From Phocaeicola plebeius (GTDB lineage: Bacteria; Bacteroidota; Bacteroidia; Bacteroidales; Bacteroidaceae), in contig NZ_QSQT01000001.1 in NCBI RefSeq assembly GCF_003437535.1, positions 186,001 to 250,000 of the forward strand: a stretch of DNA of 64,000 bases, in the 5' to 3' direction. A program made the translations under genes and the position numbers. Every line of letters starts with the position of its first letter. Position 1 is the first letter of the stretch. The notes under the pieces are model-generated. The model saw only the letters and a list, made by a program, of their open reading frames with translations. It had not been told where the DNA came from and searched no databases. Of the stretch, positions 49,851 through 58,767 are shown in pieces.

Positions 49851-52478
49851 ATGTCACACAACACACAAGATTCTCGTTTTAAGGGGTTAACCGACCAGGA
49901 AGTTCTTCAAAATCGTCAAAAATATGGGATGAATCTGCTGACTCCTCCCAAACGTCCGTCAATCTGGAAACTGTATCTGGAGAAGTTTCAGGATCCGGTT
50001 ATCAAAGTGCTGCTCGTTGCAGCCGCTTTTTCTCTGTTGATTTCAATCATTGAGAGTGAATATGCGGAGACAATCGGTATATTCTTTGCTATTTTCTTAG
50101 CGACCGGTATCGGGTTCTATTTTGAATATGATGCCAATAAGAAGTTTGATTTGCTGAATGCCGTAGGGGAGGAGACTCCGGTTATGGTGATTCGAAATGG
50201 AAAGGTGCATGAGATTCCTAAGAAAGATATTGTAGTAGGAGATGTAGTGATATTGAATACCGGTGATGAGATTCCGGCAGACGGGGTATTGCTGGAAGCA
50301 GTATCATTGCAGGTAAATGAATCAAGCCTGACCGGGGAATTGATGGTGAACAAAACAACGGATGAGGCTCATTTCGATGAAGAAGCTACTTATCCGTCTA
50401 ATTCCGTAATGCGTGGAACGACAGTGACGGATGGTCACGGAGTAATGTGCGTAGAAAGAGTAGGGGATGCTACTGAAATTGGTAAGGTGGCTCGACAGGC
50501 TACAGAACAGAGTCAGGAACAGACTCCGTTGAATTTACAGTTGACCAAATTGGCCAATCTGATAGGGAAGGTGGGTTTTACAATTGCGACACTGACCTTC
50601 GTAATCTTTACAGCGAAAGATTTATATGTTCATTTAAATAATACAACTATTACCGACTGGCATCAGTGGCTTGAAATAGCACGCATCGTGTTGAAGTATT
50701 TTATGATGGCTGTCACCTTGATTGTAGTAGCGGTACCGGAAGGATTGCCTATGAGTGTGACCTTGAGTTTGGCATTGAATATGCGCCGTATGCTGAAAAC
50801 GAACAACTTGGTTCGTAAGATGCATGCATGCGAAACAATGGGAGCCATTACGGTGATTTGTACGGATAAGACAGGTACACTGACACAGAACCTGATGCAG
50901 GTGTATGATGCCAAGTTGGATGAATCTCAGAAGAACCTGATAGCAGAGGGTATAGCAACTAACTCTACTGCTTTCCTGGAAGAGAAAGAGGGAGAAGGTA
51001 AGCCGTCCGGAGTAGGAAACCCCACGGAAGTGGCTCTCTTGCTTTGGTTGAATGAGCAGGGAATGGATTACATCTTATTGAGAAATCAGGCAAAGACGGT
51101 AAATCAGCTTACTTTCTCTACGGAAAGAAAATATATGGCTACGCTGGTCGACTCTTCTGTTTTGAACACACGTGTGCTTTATGTGAAGGGGGCTCCTGAG
51201 ATTGTGATGGGAAAATGTAACCTGGAAGAAAGCCGGGTTAAGCAATATAATGAACAGCTTTTGGCTTACCAGAATCAGGCTATGCGTACATTGGGAGTGG
51301 CTTATAAGGTAATTCCTGAAAATAGCAGTACGGATTGTGCGGAACTGGTGAAGGAAGGCGGATTGACATTCATGGGAATTTTTGCAATCAGTGATCCGAT
51401 TCGTTCGGATGTGCCTGATGCGGTGAAGAAATGCCAGTCGGCTGGTATCCGTGTGAAGATTGTAACGGGAGATACTCCGGGAACAGCAACTGAAATCGCA
51501 CGACAAATCGGGCTGTGGACATCGGAAGATACGGAACGGAATCGCATTACCGGAGTGGAGTTTGCTGCCTTGAGCGATGAAGAAGCTTTGGAAAGAGTGG
51601 TCGATTTGAAGGTGATGAGCCGTGCACGTCCGATGGATAAGCAACGTCTGGTACAGTTGCTCCAGCAAAAAGGTGAAGTAGTAGCAGTGACTGGTGACGG
51701 AACAAATGACGCGCCGGCATTGAATCATGCGCAGGTGGGTTTGTCAATGGGAACGGGTACTTCTGTGGCGAAAGAGGCCAGTGATATTACGTTGTTGGAT
51801 GACTCCTTCCATAGCATTGCTACTGCAGTGATGTGGGGACGTTCGTTGTATAAGAATATCCAGCGCTTTATTGTGTTCCAGCTGACCATCAATGTGGTAG
51901 CTTTGCTGAGCGTGTTGCTGGGTGCCTTTTTAGGTACGGAACTTCCGCTGACGGTTACTCAAATGCTGTGGGTGAACCTGATTATGGATACGTTTGCAGC
52001 GATGGCGTTGGCGTCTATTGCGCCGAGCATGGATGTAATGAATGAAAAACCTCGCAAGCGTACTGATTTTATCATATCTCCTGCCATGCGGAACAATATA
52101 TTCGGTGTGGGTGCCGGATTCTTGATTGTACTGATGGGGCTGTTGGCTTTCTTTAAGAACATGCCTGGCGGTATGGATGTGCATCATCTGACTGTCTTCT
52201 TTACGATTTTTGTCATGCTGCAGTTCTGGAACCTGTTTAATGCCAGCGTATTTGGTACGAATCATTCTATCTTTAAAGATGCCGGTCATGCGATGGGTAT
52301 GTTAGGAGTGGCATTGATTATTCTGGTTGGTCAGTTCATTATTGTTACTTTTGGTGGCAAGGTCTTCCGTACAGAGCCTTTGCCTGCATTGGAATGGGCT
52401 TATATTATAGCCGGTACTTCTGTGGTACTTTGGATTGGTGAGATTTGGCGAGGAGTTAAACGGATGATGAAAAAATGA
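49851..52478 (+). CDS. Calcium-transporting P-type ATPase (PMCA-type)
   Basis: The 875-residue protein has the P-type ATPase layout: TGE-like actuator (SLTGEL), membrane motif PEGLP (residues 296-300), phosphorylation site D339 in DKTGTLTQN, and TGDGTNDAPAL (614-624). About ten transmembrane segments are seen, with a cluster after residue 690. PEGLP and the overall length favour the type IIB (PMCA-like) calcium pump. It likely exports calcium. Its stop overlaps the next start (ATGA at 52475-52478). Confidence 0.94.
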   Translation: MSHNTQDSRFKGLTDQEVLQNRQKYGMNLLTPPKRPSIWKLYLEKFQDPVIKVLLVAAAFSLLISIIESEYAETIGIFFAIFLATGIGFYFEYDANKKFDLLNAVGEETPVMVIRNGKVHEIPKKDIVVGDVVILNTGDEIPADGVLLEAVSLQVNESSLTGELMVNKTTDEAHFDEEATYPSNSVMRGTTVTDGHGVMCVERVGDATEIGKVARQATEQSQEQTPLNLQLTKLANLIGKVGFTIATLTFVIFTAKDLYVHLNNTTITDWHQWLEIARIVLKYFMMAVTLIVVAVPEGLPMSVTLSLALNMRRMLKTNNLVRKMHACETMGAITVICTDKTGTLTQNLMQVYDAKLDESQKNLIAEGIATNSTAFLEEKEGEGKPSGVGNPTEVALLLWLNEQGMDYILLRNQAKTVNQLTFSTERKYMATLVDSSVLNTRVLYVKGAPEIVMGKCNLEESRVKQYNEQLLAYQNQAMRTLGVAYKVIPENSSTDCAELVKEGGLTFMGIFAISDPIRSDVPDAVKKCQSAGIRVKIVTGDTPGTATEIARQIGLWTSEDTERNRITGVEFAALSDEEALERVVDLKVMSRARPMDKQRLVQLLQQKGEVVAVTGDGTNDAPALNHAQVGLSMGTGTSVAKEASDITLLDDSFHSIATAVMWGRSLYKNIQRFIVFQLTINVVALLSVLLGAFLGTELPLTVTQMLWVNLIMDTFAAMALASIAPSMDVMNEKPRKRTDFIISPAMRNNIFGVGAGFLIVLMGLLAFFKNMPGGMDVHHLTVFFTIFVMLQFWNLFNASVFGTNHSIFKDAGHAMGMLGVALIILVGQFIIVTFGGKVFRTEPLPALEWAYIIAGTSVVLWIGEIWRGVKRMMKK

Positions 52479-53095
52479 ACCGGATTAAAAATATTATATT
52501 TGATTTAGGCGGTGTGCTTCTTGATTTGGATGTACACCGTTGTTTAGAGCGTTTGGAGGGTATCGGGCTGCATGAAGTGCGTCAGTGGATGACTGGAACG
52601 AATGAAAAAGGTTTCTTTAAAGAATATGAGTGTGGCACATTGACCACGGAGCAGTTCCGGGACCGGATTCGCGAAGAGGTGGGTCGTGAACTTCCGGACG
52701 AGGAGATTGACCGGATATGGAACAGCATGTTAAAGGAAATTCCGGATTATAAGTTTGAATTATTGCTGAAGCTAAAGGAAAACTATAATTTATATTTGCT
52801 GAGCAATACGAATGACTTGCATTGGAAAGAGTGTGCAGGTAAGTTTATTTATAAAGGTATGCCGATGCTTGATTGCTTTACGCAGGTATTTCTTTCGTAC
52901 CGGATGCATCTGGCAAAACCCGATGTGGAAATCTTTCAGACTGTGCTGAAAGAGGCAGGACTTAAAGCCGATGAAGTCTTGTTTATAGATGATTCTGAAG
53001 AGAATTGTCAGGCAGCTGCTAAGTTGGGAATCGGTGTGTGTCATTATGTACCAGGAGATAATCTGGAGGTACAGCTTCAAAAATTTATAGTGTAA
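52475..53095 (+). CDS. HAD-superfamily hydrolase (YihX-like)
   Basis: The 206-residue protein has HAD motif I (IIFDLGGVLLDLD, D10), the motif II-type LLSNTNDLHW, the lysine of motif III in HLAKPDVEIF and the acidic motif IV LFIDDSEENCQAA. This is the HAD-IA subfamily with a helical cap; related enzymes are sugar-phosphate phosphatases. The substrate is unknown. It overlaps the calcium ATPase gene by 4 bases and precedes ribF by 4 bases, so the three are probably one operon. Confidence 0.92.
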   Translation: MNRIKNIIFDLGGVLLDLDVHRCLERLEGIGLHEVRQWMTGTNEKGFFKEYECGTLTTEQFRDRIREEVGRELPDEEIDRIWNSMLKEIPDYKFELLLKLKENYNLYLLSNTNDLHWKECAGKFIYKGMPMLDCFTQVFLSYRMHLAKPDVEIFQTVLKEAGLKADEVLFIDDSEENCQAAAKLGIGVCHYVPGDNLEVQLQKFIV

Positions 53096-53099
53096 GCAA

Positions 53100-54032
53100 A
53101 TGAAAATAGTTACTGGCTCTACGGCCGCAAATCTTCCTGCATGTGTGGCAACCATAGGTTGTTTTGACGGTGTACATAGAGGACATCAATACCTGATAGA
53201 GCAGGTGCATAATATTGCGAAGGCGGGAGGACTTGCTTCTTGCCTGATAACTTTTGCTTCTCATCCTCGGCAGGTACTGGATACGGATTATCGTCCCCGG
53301 CTGCTGACATGCTTGTCTCAGAAAATAGAATGTTTTGAGCATTCTCCTATTGAATATTGTGTGCTACTTCCTTTTACGAAGGAATTGTCGTTGCTTTCTG
53401 CCCGTGAATTTATGAGGATTCTGCATGAGATGTATAATGTGCAGACTCTTTTTGTAGGATATGATCATCATTTTGGACATAATCAGGGAGAGGGGTTTGA
53501 GGAATACTGCCAATATGGAAAAGAATTAGGCATGCGTATGATGCAGTCAAGAGCTTTGGTAGAAGATGGTACTTCTATTAGTTCTACGTTGATTCGTTCA
53601 TGTCTGCTTGCAGGAGATATAAAGAAAGCGAATGCTTATCTGGGTTACAGCTACTATTTAAGCGGAAGAGTGGTTGACGGAAAGAAAGTGGGGCGTACTT
53701 TAGGATTTCCTACAGCCAACATCCAGCCATTGTGTGCTGAAAAGCTTCTGCCGGCAACGGGAGTGTATGCGGTTTATGTATATATAGGGAAAGAACGCTA
53801 CGCTGGAATGTTGAATATAGGAAGTTGCCCTACCGTGAACGAGAATGGACAGTCTGTGAGTGTGGAAGTCCATATATTGAATTTCCAGGGAGATATTTAT
53901 CAGGAACTGATAAAAATTGAGTTTGTGGAGTATCTGCGCCCGGAAGTGAAATTTGAAAGTGTGGAAAAGCTTACATGGCAGTTGCGGCAGGATAAAGAGG
54001 TGGTGAAAAATCTTTTGCACCAAAAGGGATAA
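53100..54032 (+). CDS. ribF: Riboflavin kinase / FAD synthetase RibF
   Basis: The 310-residue bifunctional enzyme makes FMN and then FAD. The N-terminal adenylyltransferase has GCFDGVHRGH (residues 20-29) and the HHFGHNQGEGF block near 122-132. The C-terminal riboflavin kinase has GRTLGFPTANIQP near 199-211 and VSVEVHILNF near 256-265. Length is typical. It follows the HAD gene by 4 bases. No FMN riboswitch is evident nearby. Confidence 0.95.
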   Translation: MKIVTGSTAANLPACVATIGCFDGVHRGHQYLIEQVHNIAKAGGLASCLITFASHPRQVLDTDYRPRLLTCLSQKIECFEHSPIEYCVLLPFTKELSLLSAREFMRILHEMYNVQTLFVGYDHHFGHNQGEGFEEYCQYGKELGMRMMQSRALVEDGTSISSTLIRSCLLAGDIKKANAYLGYSYYLSGRVVDGKKVGRTLGFPTANIQPLCAEKLLPATGVYAVYVYIGKERYAGMLNIGSCPTVNENGQSVSVEVHILNFQGDIYQELIKIEFVEYLRPEVKFESVEKLTWQLRQDKEVVKNLLHQKG

Positions 54033-54035
54033 AGT

Positions 54036-54067
54036 TTTGGGCAGCATCTGATTTGTCTGTATCTTTG
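54036..54067 (+). promoter_or_regulatory. Promoter of the DEAD-box helicase gene
   Basis: TTTG (54036-54039) and TATCTTTG (54060-54067) are separated by 20 bases, matching the Bacteroides -33 and -7 elements. The ATG is 24 bases beyond the -7 box. The promoter starts just after the ribF stop. Confidence 0.8.
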
Positions 54068-54091
54068 CAGCAAATTAGATAATTGAATTGA

Positions 54092-55981
54092 ATGAAAACA
54101 TTTGAAGAACTTGGCGTTTCACCGGAAATACGCAAGGCAATTGAGGAATTAGGGTATGAGAATCCTATGCCCGTGCAAGAAGAAGTAATACCGTATTTGT
54201 TGGGAAACGGCAATGATGTAGTGGCTCTGGCACAAACCGGAACCGGAAAAACAGCCGCATTTGGTCTGCCGCTGATTCAGAAAATTGATGTAAAAAATTG
54301 TGTACCACAGGCGTTGGTGCTTTGTCCGACACGTGAACTTTGCCTGCAAATAGCAGGTGACCTGACTGACTATTCGAAGTATATCACCGATTTAAAGATT
54401 CTTCCTGTGTATGGAGGTTCTTCCATAGATAGCCAGATTCGCAGTTTAAAGAGGGGAGTGCATATTATCGTAGCTACTCCCGGCCGCTTGATTGACTTGA
54501 TGGAACGCAAGGTGGCTCAATTGGCTACAATCCGCGACGTGGTTATGGATGAAGCGGATGAGATGCTGAATATGGGCTTTACGGATAGTATCAATGCGAT
54601 TCTTGAAAATATACCTCAAGACCGGAATACTTTGATGTTCTCTGCGACGATGAGTCCGGAAATTGCCCGTATTGCGAAGACTTATTTGCATGAGGCAAAG
54701 GAGATTACCGTCGGAACCAAGAATGAAGGAAGCAAGAACGTTAATCATGTGGCTTATATAGTACACGCAAAAGATAAATATCTGGCATTGAAACGTGTCG
54801 TTGATTTTTATCCTCAGATTTATGGTATCGTTTTTTGCCGTACGCGCAAGGAAACCCAGGAAATAGCCGATAAGCTTATACAGGATGGATATAATGCAGA
54901 CTCGCTGCATGGCGAGTTGAGCCAGGCACAGCGTGACTTGGTGATGCAGAAGTTCCGTCAACGTCACTTGCAGTTACTGGTTGCAACGGATGTGGCTGCG
55001 AGAGGACTGGATGTGAATGACCTGACGCACGTAATTAATTACGGATTGCCTGATGATACTGAAAGTTATACGCATCGGAGTGGCCGTACAGGGCGTGCTG
55101 GAAAAACGGGAATTTCCATTGCAATTATCAATTTGCGGGAGAAGGGCCGTATGAAGGAGATTGAGCACATCATCAAAAAGAAGTTTGAAGTTAGTGTGCT
55201 CCCATCCGGACAGGAAATTTGTCAGCAGCAGTTGATAAAGGTGATTGATGATATAGAGAAAGTGAAAGTAAATGAAGAGGAGATAGAGACCTTCTTACCT
55301 GGCATTTACCGAAAACTTGATTGGCTGGATAAGGAAGATTTGATTAAGCGCGTGGTTTCATTGGAGTTTAATCGTTTCTTGGATTATTATAAAAATGCTC
55401 CTGAAATTGAGCAGCCTAAGGCTAATGAAAAGAAATCTGAGGCAAAGGAATCTCGTAAGGGAGATAAAGAGAAGGTAGGCCGTAAGGCTGAAAAAGGTTA
55501 TACGCGTTTGTTCTTGAATTTAGGAAAAACAGACGGCTTTTATACCAATCAGATTATAGACCTGGTAAACCGTAATCTGAGAAAGGAGCGTATTCAGATT
55601 GGCCGTATTGACTTGATGCAGAATTTCTCATTTTTTGAGGTGATTCAAGAACAGGCTCCACAAGTGCTAAAGGCTTTGAACAAAGTCGTATTGAGCGGGG
55701 GGCGTAAGGTATGTGTAGAGATTGCCGGCGAGAATACCGGGAAAAGTGATAAGAGCGGAAAGAAAAAGAAAGTGGCGGCTGAAAAGAAAGCTGATAAACC
55801 TTCAAAGGTAGAGAAGGCGAAAAAGCCGAGCCGGGAGGAAAGAGGATATACCAGTCCTCGCGGTCCGAAAAAGAAAGATGACTGGAAGCAGTTCTTTCAG
55901 CAGGATAATCAACCGCTTCGGGGAGAAGAACCAGACTTTTCAGAAGAAGGTTGGGCTAAACGCAGCAAACGTAAAAAATAA
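54092..55981 (+). CDS. DEAD-box RNA helicase
   Basis: The 629-residue protein has all helicase motifs: Q motif (Q29), AQTGTGKT (47-54), PTREL, ATPGR, DEAD at 153-156, SAT, ARGLDV and HRSGRTGRAG. After the core, residues about 470-550 look like a DbpA-type RNA-binding domain (LFLNLGKTDGFYTNQIIDLV, then RIQIGRIDLMQNFSFFEV). A long basic, lysine-rich tail follows. This is the DeaD/CsdA type, which helps ribosome assembly and cold adaptation. It has its own promoter and a shared terminator. Confidence 0.94.
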   Translation: MKTFEELGVSPEIRKAIEELGYENPMPVQEEVIPYLLGNGNDVVALAQTGTGKTAAFGLPLIQKIDVKNCVPQALVLCPTRELCLQIAGDLTDYSKYITDLKILPVYGGSSIDSQIRSLKRGVHIIVATPGRLIDLMERKVAQLATIRDVVMDEADEMLNMGFTDSINAILENIPQDRNTLMFSATMSPEIARIAKTYLHEAKEITVGTKNEGSKNVNHVAYIVHAKDKYLALKRVVDFYPQIYGIVFCRTRKETQEIADKLIQDGYNADSLHGELSQAQRDLVMQKFRQRHLQLLVATDVAARGLDVNDLTHVINYGLPDDTESYTHRSGRTGRAGKTGISIAIINLREKGRMKEIEHIIKKKFEVSVLPSGQEICQQQLIKVIDDIEKVKVNEEEIETFLPGIYRKLDWLDKEDLIKRVVSLEFNRFLDYYKNAPEIEQPKANEKKSEAKESRKGDKEKVGRKAEKGYTRLFLNLGKTDGFYTNQIIDLVNRNLRKERIQIGRIDLMQNFSFFEVIQEQAPQVLKALNKVVLSGGRKVCVEIAGENTGKSDKSGKKKKVAAEKKADKPSKVEKAKKPSREERGYTSPRGPKKKDDWKQFFQQDNQPLRGEEPDFSEEGWAKRSKRKK

Positions 55982-56031
55982 ATAAATAAAAAGCCGGAAG
56001 GGAATTGTTCCTTTCCGGCTTTTTATTTATT
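55981..56031. terminator. Two-way terminator between the helicase and GH43 genes
   Basis: AATAAATAAAAAGCCGGAA pairs perfectly with TTCCGGCTTTTTATTTATT (19 positions). The GC core GCCGGAA is flanked by an A tract and a T tract, so it serves both converging genes. It overlaps the last codons of the GH43 gene. Confidence 0.92.
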
Positions 56032-57010
56032 TGAAGATGCCTTCTGTTGTCATTTGTATACGTTTGATACTTCCGTCTTTCTGGTAAAAAAGCGGGTCAA
56101 TACAGATGGATCTTCTGAATCCGCAGCCATCAGTATTTATGCTTCCGTTATGGTAGATGAAGTAGGATTTCCCTTTAAAATCGATGATGGCCTGATGGTT
56201 GGTATTGGAGTTTCCGGCTATTTCATTGAGGATGCCTTTATAGATCCAGGGCCCATTGATGTTCTTGCTCATGGCATAGCATATTTTTTCTGGGAATTCT
56301 GAAGCAAAAGACAGGTAGTACCAGTCTCCATGTTTGTGAACCCAAGGTGCTTCTGTGTATCTGGGAAGGTTGATGGGATGAATGGGGCCGTCCAGTTCTG
56401 TCATATTATCTTTTAGTTTTGCATAGTAACATTGTGTGTTTCCCCAAAAAAGATAAGCTTGACCGTCATCGTCGATAAAGACCGTCGGGTCTATATCATC
56501 CCATGCAATGGAAGTGTATTGGGTCGTCATGTCGTTGGTAATCAGTGCACTGCCGCGTGCATCTTTAAAAGGCCCTATGGGAGAGTCGGATACGGCAACT
56601 CCAATTGACTTCCCGGGAATAGTGGCATGTTCGACGGTGACATACCAGTAGAATTTCCCGTTATGTTCAATTACCTGACTGGCCCACGCTTCTCCTTTTG
56701 CCCACTTGAAATCGGTAGCTTTCAACGTATAGGCATGTTCGGTGAAGGTTTTCATGTCTCTGGTAGAGAAAATGCACCATTCGTTCATCAGATAATATTG
56801 CTGAGGTGCGGGACATTCATCGTGGCCGGCATAAATATATACTGTGCCGTCGTGGACTAATGCGGCTGGGTCACCCAGATATTTATAGGAAACCACCGGG
56901 TTTTGAGTCGCTACAAATGTAGTATCTTTTTGTGCGGCTTGTAGGATAGATGAATGTGTGGTAAAAATGGTGAGGGCAATAACCCCCAGGTTAATGAATG
57001 GATTTTTCAT
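56027..57010 (-). CDS. GH43-family glycoside hydrolase
   Basis: The 327-residue protein has a signal peptide. The five-bladed GH43 propeller is marked by YLGDPAALVHDGTVYIYAGH (base D near 46), DDIDPTVFIDDDGQAYLFWG (the middle Asp) and TEAPWVHKHGDWYYLSF (acid E). GH43 enzymes commonly act on arabinose- or xylose-containing polysaccharides; some cleave galactans. The substrate cannot be told. No SusC/D pair or other plant-glycan enzyme is near it, so it stands alone. Confidence 0.92.
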   Translation of the reverse strand: MKNPFINLGVIALTIFTTHSSILQAAQKDTTFVATQNPVVSYKYLGDPAALVHDGTVYIYAGHDECPAPQQYYLMNEWCIFSTRDMKTFTEHAYTLKATDFKWAKGEAWASQVIEHNGKFYWYVTVEHATIPGKSIGVAVSDSPIGPFKDARGSALITNDMTTQYTSIAWDDIDPTVFIDDDGQAYLFWGNTQCYYAKLKDNMTELDGPIHPINLPRYTEAPWVHKHGDWYYLSFASEFPEKICYAMSKNINGPWIYKGILNEIAGNSNTNHQAIIDFKGKSYFIYHNGSINTDGCGFRRSICIDPLFYQKDGSIKRIQMTTEGIFK

Positions 57011-57193
57011 GATATATTAAATTTGAAAATGATTTTGATGCAAAGATAGCTGTCGTATGGGTCGGGAGGGTGGACAAAAGGTTTTTTAGATTGGATTATG
57101 GGTATGTGGGTTAGAAAAAGAATTGGATTTATTAGTTTACTCCAACTTTTTTCCTACATTTGCCGTATAAATTCATTAAACAGTTTAATCATT

Positions 57194-57517
57194 ATGGAAA
57201 ACGAAAACAAAAATCAGCTTCAGATAGAATTAAAAGAAGAAGTGGCACAGGGAACTTATGCGAATCTTGCAATTATTACTCATTCAAGCTCTGAATTTAT
57301 TCTTGACTTTGTACGTGTAATGCCGGGTTTGCCGAAAGCAGGTGTTCAATCTCGTATTGTAATGACTCCGGAACATGCAAAGCGTCTGATGTTTGCATTG
57401 CAGGACAATGTGACTAAGTATGAGCAGAATTTTGGTCAGATTCGGATGCCGGAACAGCAGGCACAAGGCGGAAAAACTTTCGCTCCACCGTTGAGTGATT
57501 TCAAAGGAGAGGCTTAA
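57194..57517 (+). CDS. DUF3467 protein
   Basis: The ATG at 57194 (MENENKNQLQIELKEEVAQG) gives 107 residues; a longer upstream frame begins within non-coding DNA. The sequence TYANLAIITHSSSEFILDFV and MTPEHAKRLMFALQDNVTKY mark a DUF3467 protein, a small family common in Bacteroidetes with no known function. TACATTTG about 40 bases upstream may be its -7 box. It ends in a strong terminator before rpsL. Confidence 0.88.
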   Translation: MENENKNQLQIELKEEVAQGTYANLAIITHSSSEFILDFVRVMPGLPKAGVQSRIVMTPEHAKRLMFALQDNVTKYEQNFGQIRMPEQQAQGGKTFAPPLSDFKGEA

Positions 57518-57543
57518 AAAAATATAAATAGAGGACTCAAGAG

Positions 57544-57580
57544 GCTCATTTCCCGTTTTTTTCGGGGAATGAGCTTTTTT
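57544..57580 (+). terminator. Terminator after the DUF3467 gene
   Basis: GCTCATTTCCCG pairs with CGGGGAATGAGC (one G-T) around a 7-base T-rich loop, followed by TTTTTT. It separates this gene from the ribosomal operon. Confidence 0.92.
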
Positions 57581-57594
57581 CTTTTTAAAAACAG

Positions 57595-57625
57595 TTTGTC
57601 TATTAAAAAGTTATTTGTAATTTTG
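57595..57625 (+). promoter_or_regulatory. Promoter of the rpsL-rpsG-fusA operon
   Basis: TTTG (57595-57598) and TAATTTTG (57618-57625) are 19 bases apart, an excellent match to the Bacteroides consensus. The rpsL ATG is 79 bases downstream, leaving an untranslated leader. Confidence 0.85.
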
Positions 57626-57703
57626 CAGCCCGAAATGTAGTATTTCGACAAGGATTGTAGAAACAATAAGAAACAAATATATAACAATTAAAAATCAAAC
57701 AAA

Positions 57704-58111
57704 ATGCCTACTATTCAACAGTTAGTAAGAAAAGGAAGAACGGTTTTGGTTGATAAGAGTAAATCACCGGCATTGGATTCATGTCCTCAGAGACGTGGCG
57801 TTTGCGTACGTGTTTACACTACAACTCCGAAAAAACCGAACTCAGCAATGCGTAAAGTTGCTCGTGTGCGTCTGACAAACTCTAAGGAAGTGAACTCTTA
57901 CATTCCGGGAGAAGGACATAACTTGCAGGAACACTCAATCGTTTTGGTTCGTGGTGGTCGTGTGAAAGACCTTCCGGGTGTACGTTATCACATCGTTCGT
58001 GGTACACTGGATACAGCAGGTGTAGCAGGCCGTACACAGAGACGTTCTAAATATGGCGCTAAGCGTCCGAAACCAGGACAAGCAGCTCCGGCAGGAAAAG
58101 GTAAGAAATAA
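57704..58111 (+). CDS. rpsL: 30S ribosomal protein S12
   Basis: The 135-residue protein matches S12: [12 protein letters not shown] at the start, the decoding loop [17 protein letters not shown] with K43, and [17 protein letters not shown] with K88. Both lysines, which often change in streptomycin resistance, are intact. The C-terminal tail ([10 protein letters not shown]) is slightly longer than in E. coli. It is the first gene of the str operon, 150 bases before rpsG. Confidence 0.98.
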   Translation: MPTIQQLVRKGRTVLVDKSKSPALDSCPQRRGVCVRVYTTTPKKPNSAMRKVARVRLTNSKEVNSYIPGEGHNLQEHSIVLVRGGRVKDLPGVRYHIVRGTLDTAGVAGRTQRRSKYGAKRPKPGQAAPAGKGKK

Positions 58112-58193
58112 TCCTCGCTGAGTACAATCCTTATTAAGAAAAAAACTTTTATAAATTCGTTTTGGTTTGTTGGAAAAGCTTTAAGGTTGAGTA

Positions 58194-58213
58194 AATGCTT
58201 CGGAGGAAGCGTT
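58194..58213 (+). other. Hairpin in the rpsL-rpsG gap
   Basis: AATGCTTC and GAAGCGTT form an 8-base stem (one T-G) with the tetraloop GGAG. It lies 48 bases before rpsG. There is no T run, so it is more likely an RNA structure or a protein-binding site than a terminator. Confidence 0.4.
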
Positions 58214-58261
58214 GAAGTAGACAGAGATGCAGCCCCAAACTAAACACTATTATCAAACAAA

Positions 58262-58738
58262 ATGAGAAAAGCAAAACCAAAAAAACGTGTGATCCTTCCG
58301 GATCCAGTATTTAATGATCAGAAGGTTTCTAAATTCGTAAACCATCTGATGTATGATGGAAAGAAGAACACTTCTTACGAAATCTTCTATAACGCACTGA
58401 AAACAGTTGAAACTAAGCTTCCGGGTGAAGAAACTTCAGCATTGGAAGTTTGGAAAAAAGCTCTTGATAACGTAACTCCTCAGTTGGAAGTAAAATCTCG
58501 CCGTATCGGTGGTGCTACTTTCCAGGTTCCTACCGAAATTCGTCCGGATCGTAAGGAGTCAATCTCTATGAAGAATCTGATTGCTTTTGCCCGTAAACGT
58601 GGTGGAAAGTCAATGGCTGATAAATTGGCTGCAGAAATCCTTGATGCATACAATGAACAGGGTGGTGCTTTCAAACGTAAGGAAGATATGCACCGTATGG
58701 CTGAAGCTAACCGTGCTTTCGCTCACTTCAGATTTTAA
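58262..58738 (+). CDS. rpsG: 30S ribosomal protein S7
   Basis: The 158-residue protein has the S7 pattern: [34 protein letters not shown], and [20 protein letters not shown]. It ends [12 protein letters not shown], as expected of S7. It starts assembly of the 30S head. The gene is 29 bases from fusA. Confidence 0.98.
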   Translation: MRKAKPKKRVILPDPVFNDQKVSKFVNHLMYDGKKNTSYEIFYNALKTVETKLPGEETSALEVWKKALDNVTPQLEVKSRRIGGATFQVPTEIRPDRKESISMKNLIAFARKRGGKSMADKLAAEILDAYNEQGGAFKRKEDMHRMAEANRAFAHFRF

Positions 58739-58767
58739 TCTAGTTAATAACTTTAAGACGAATTAAA

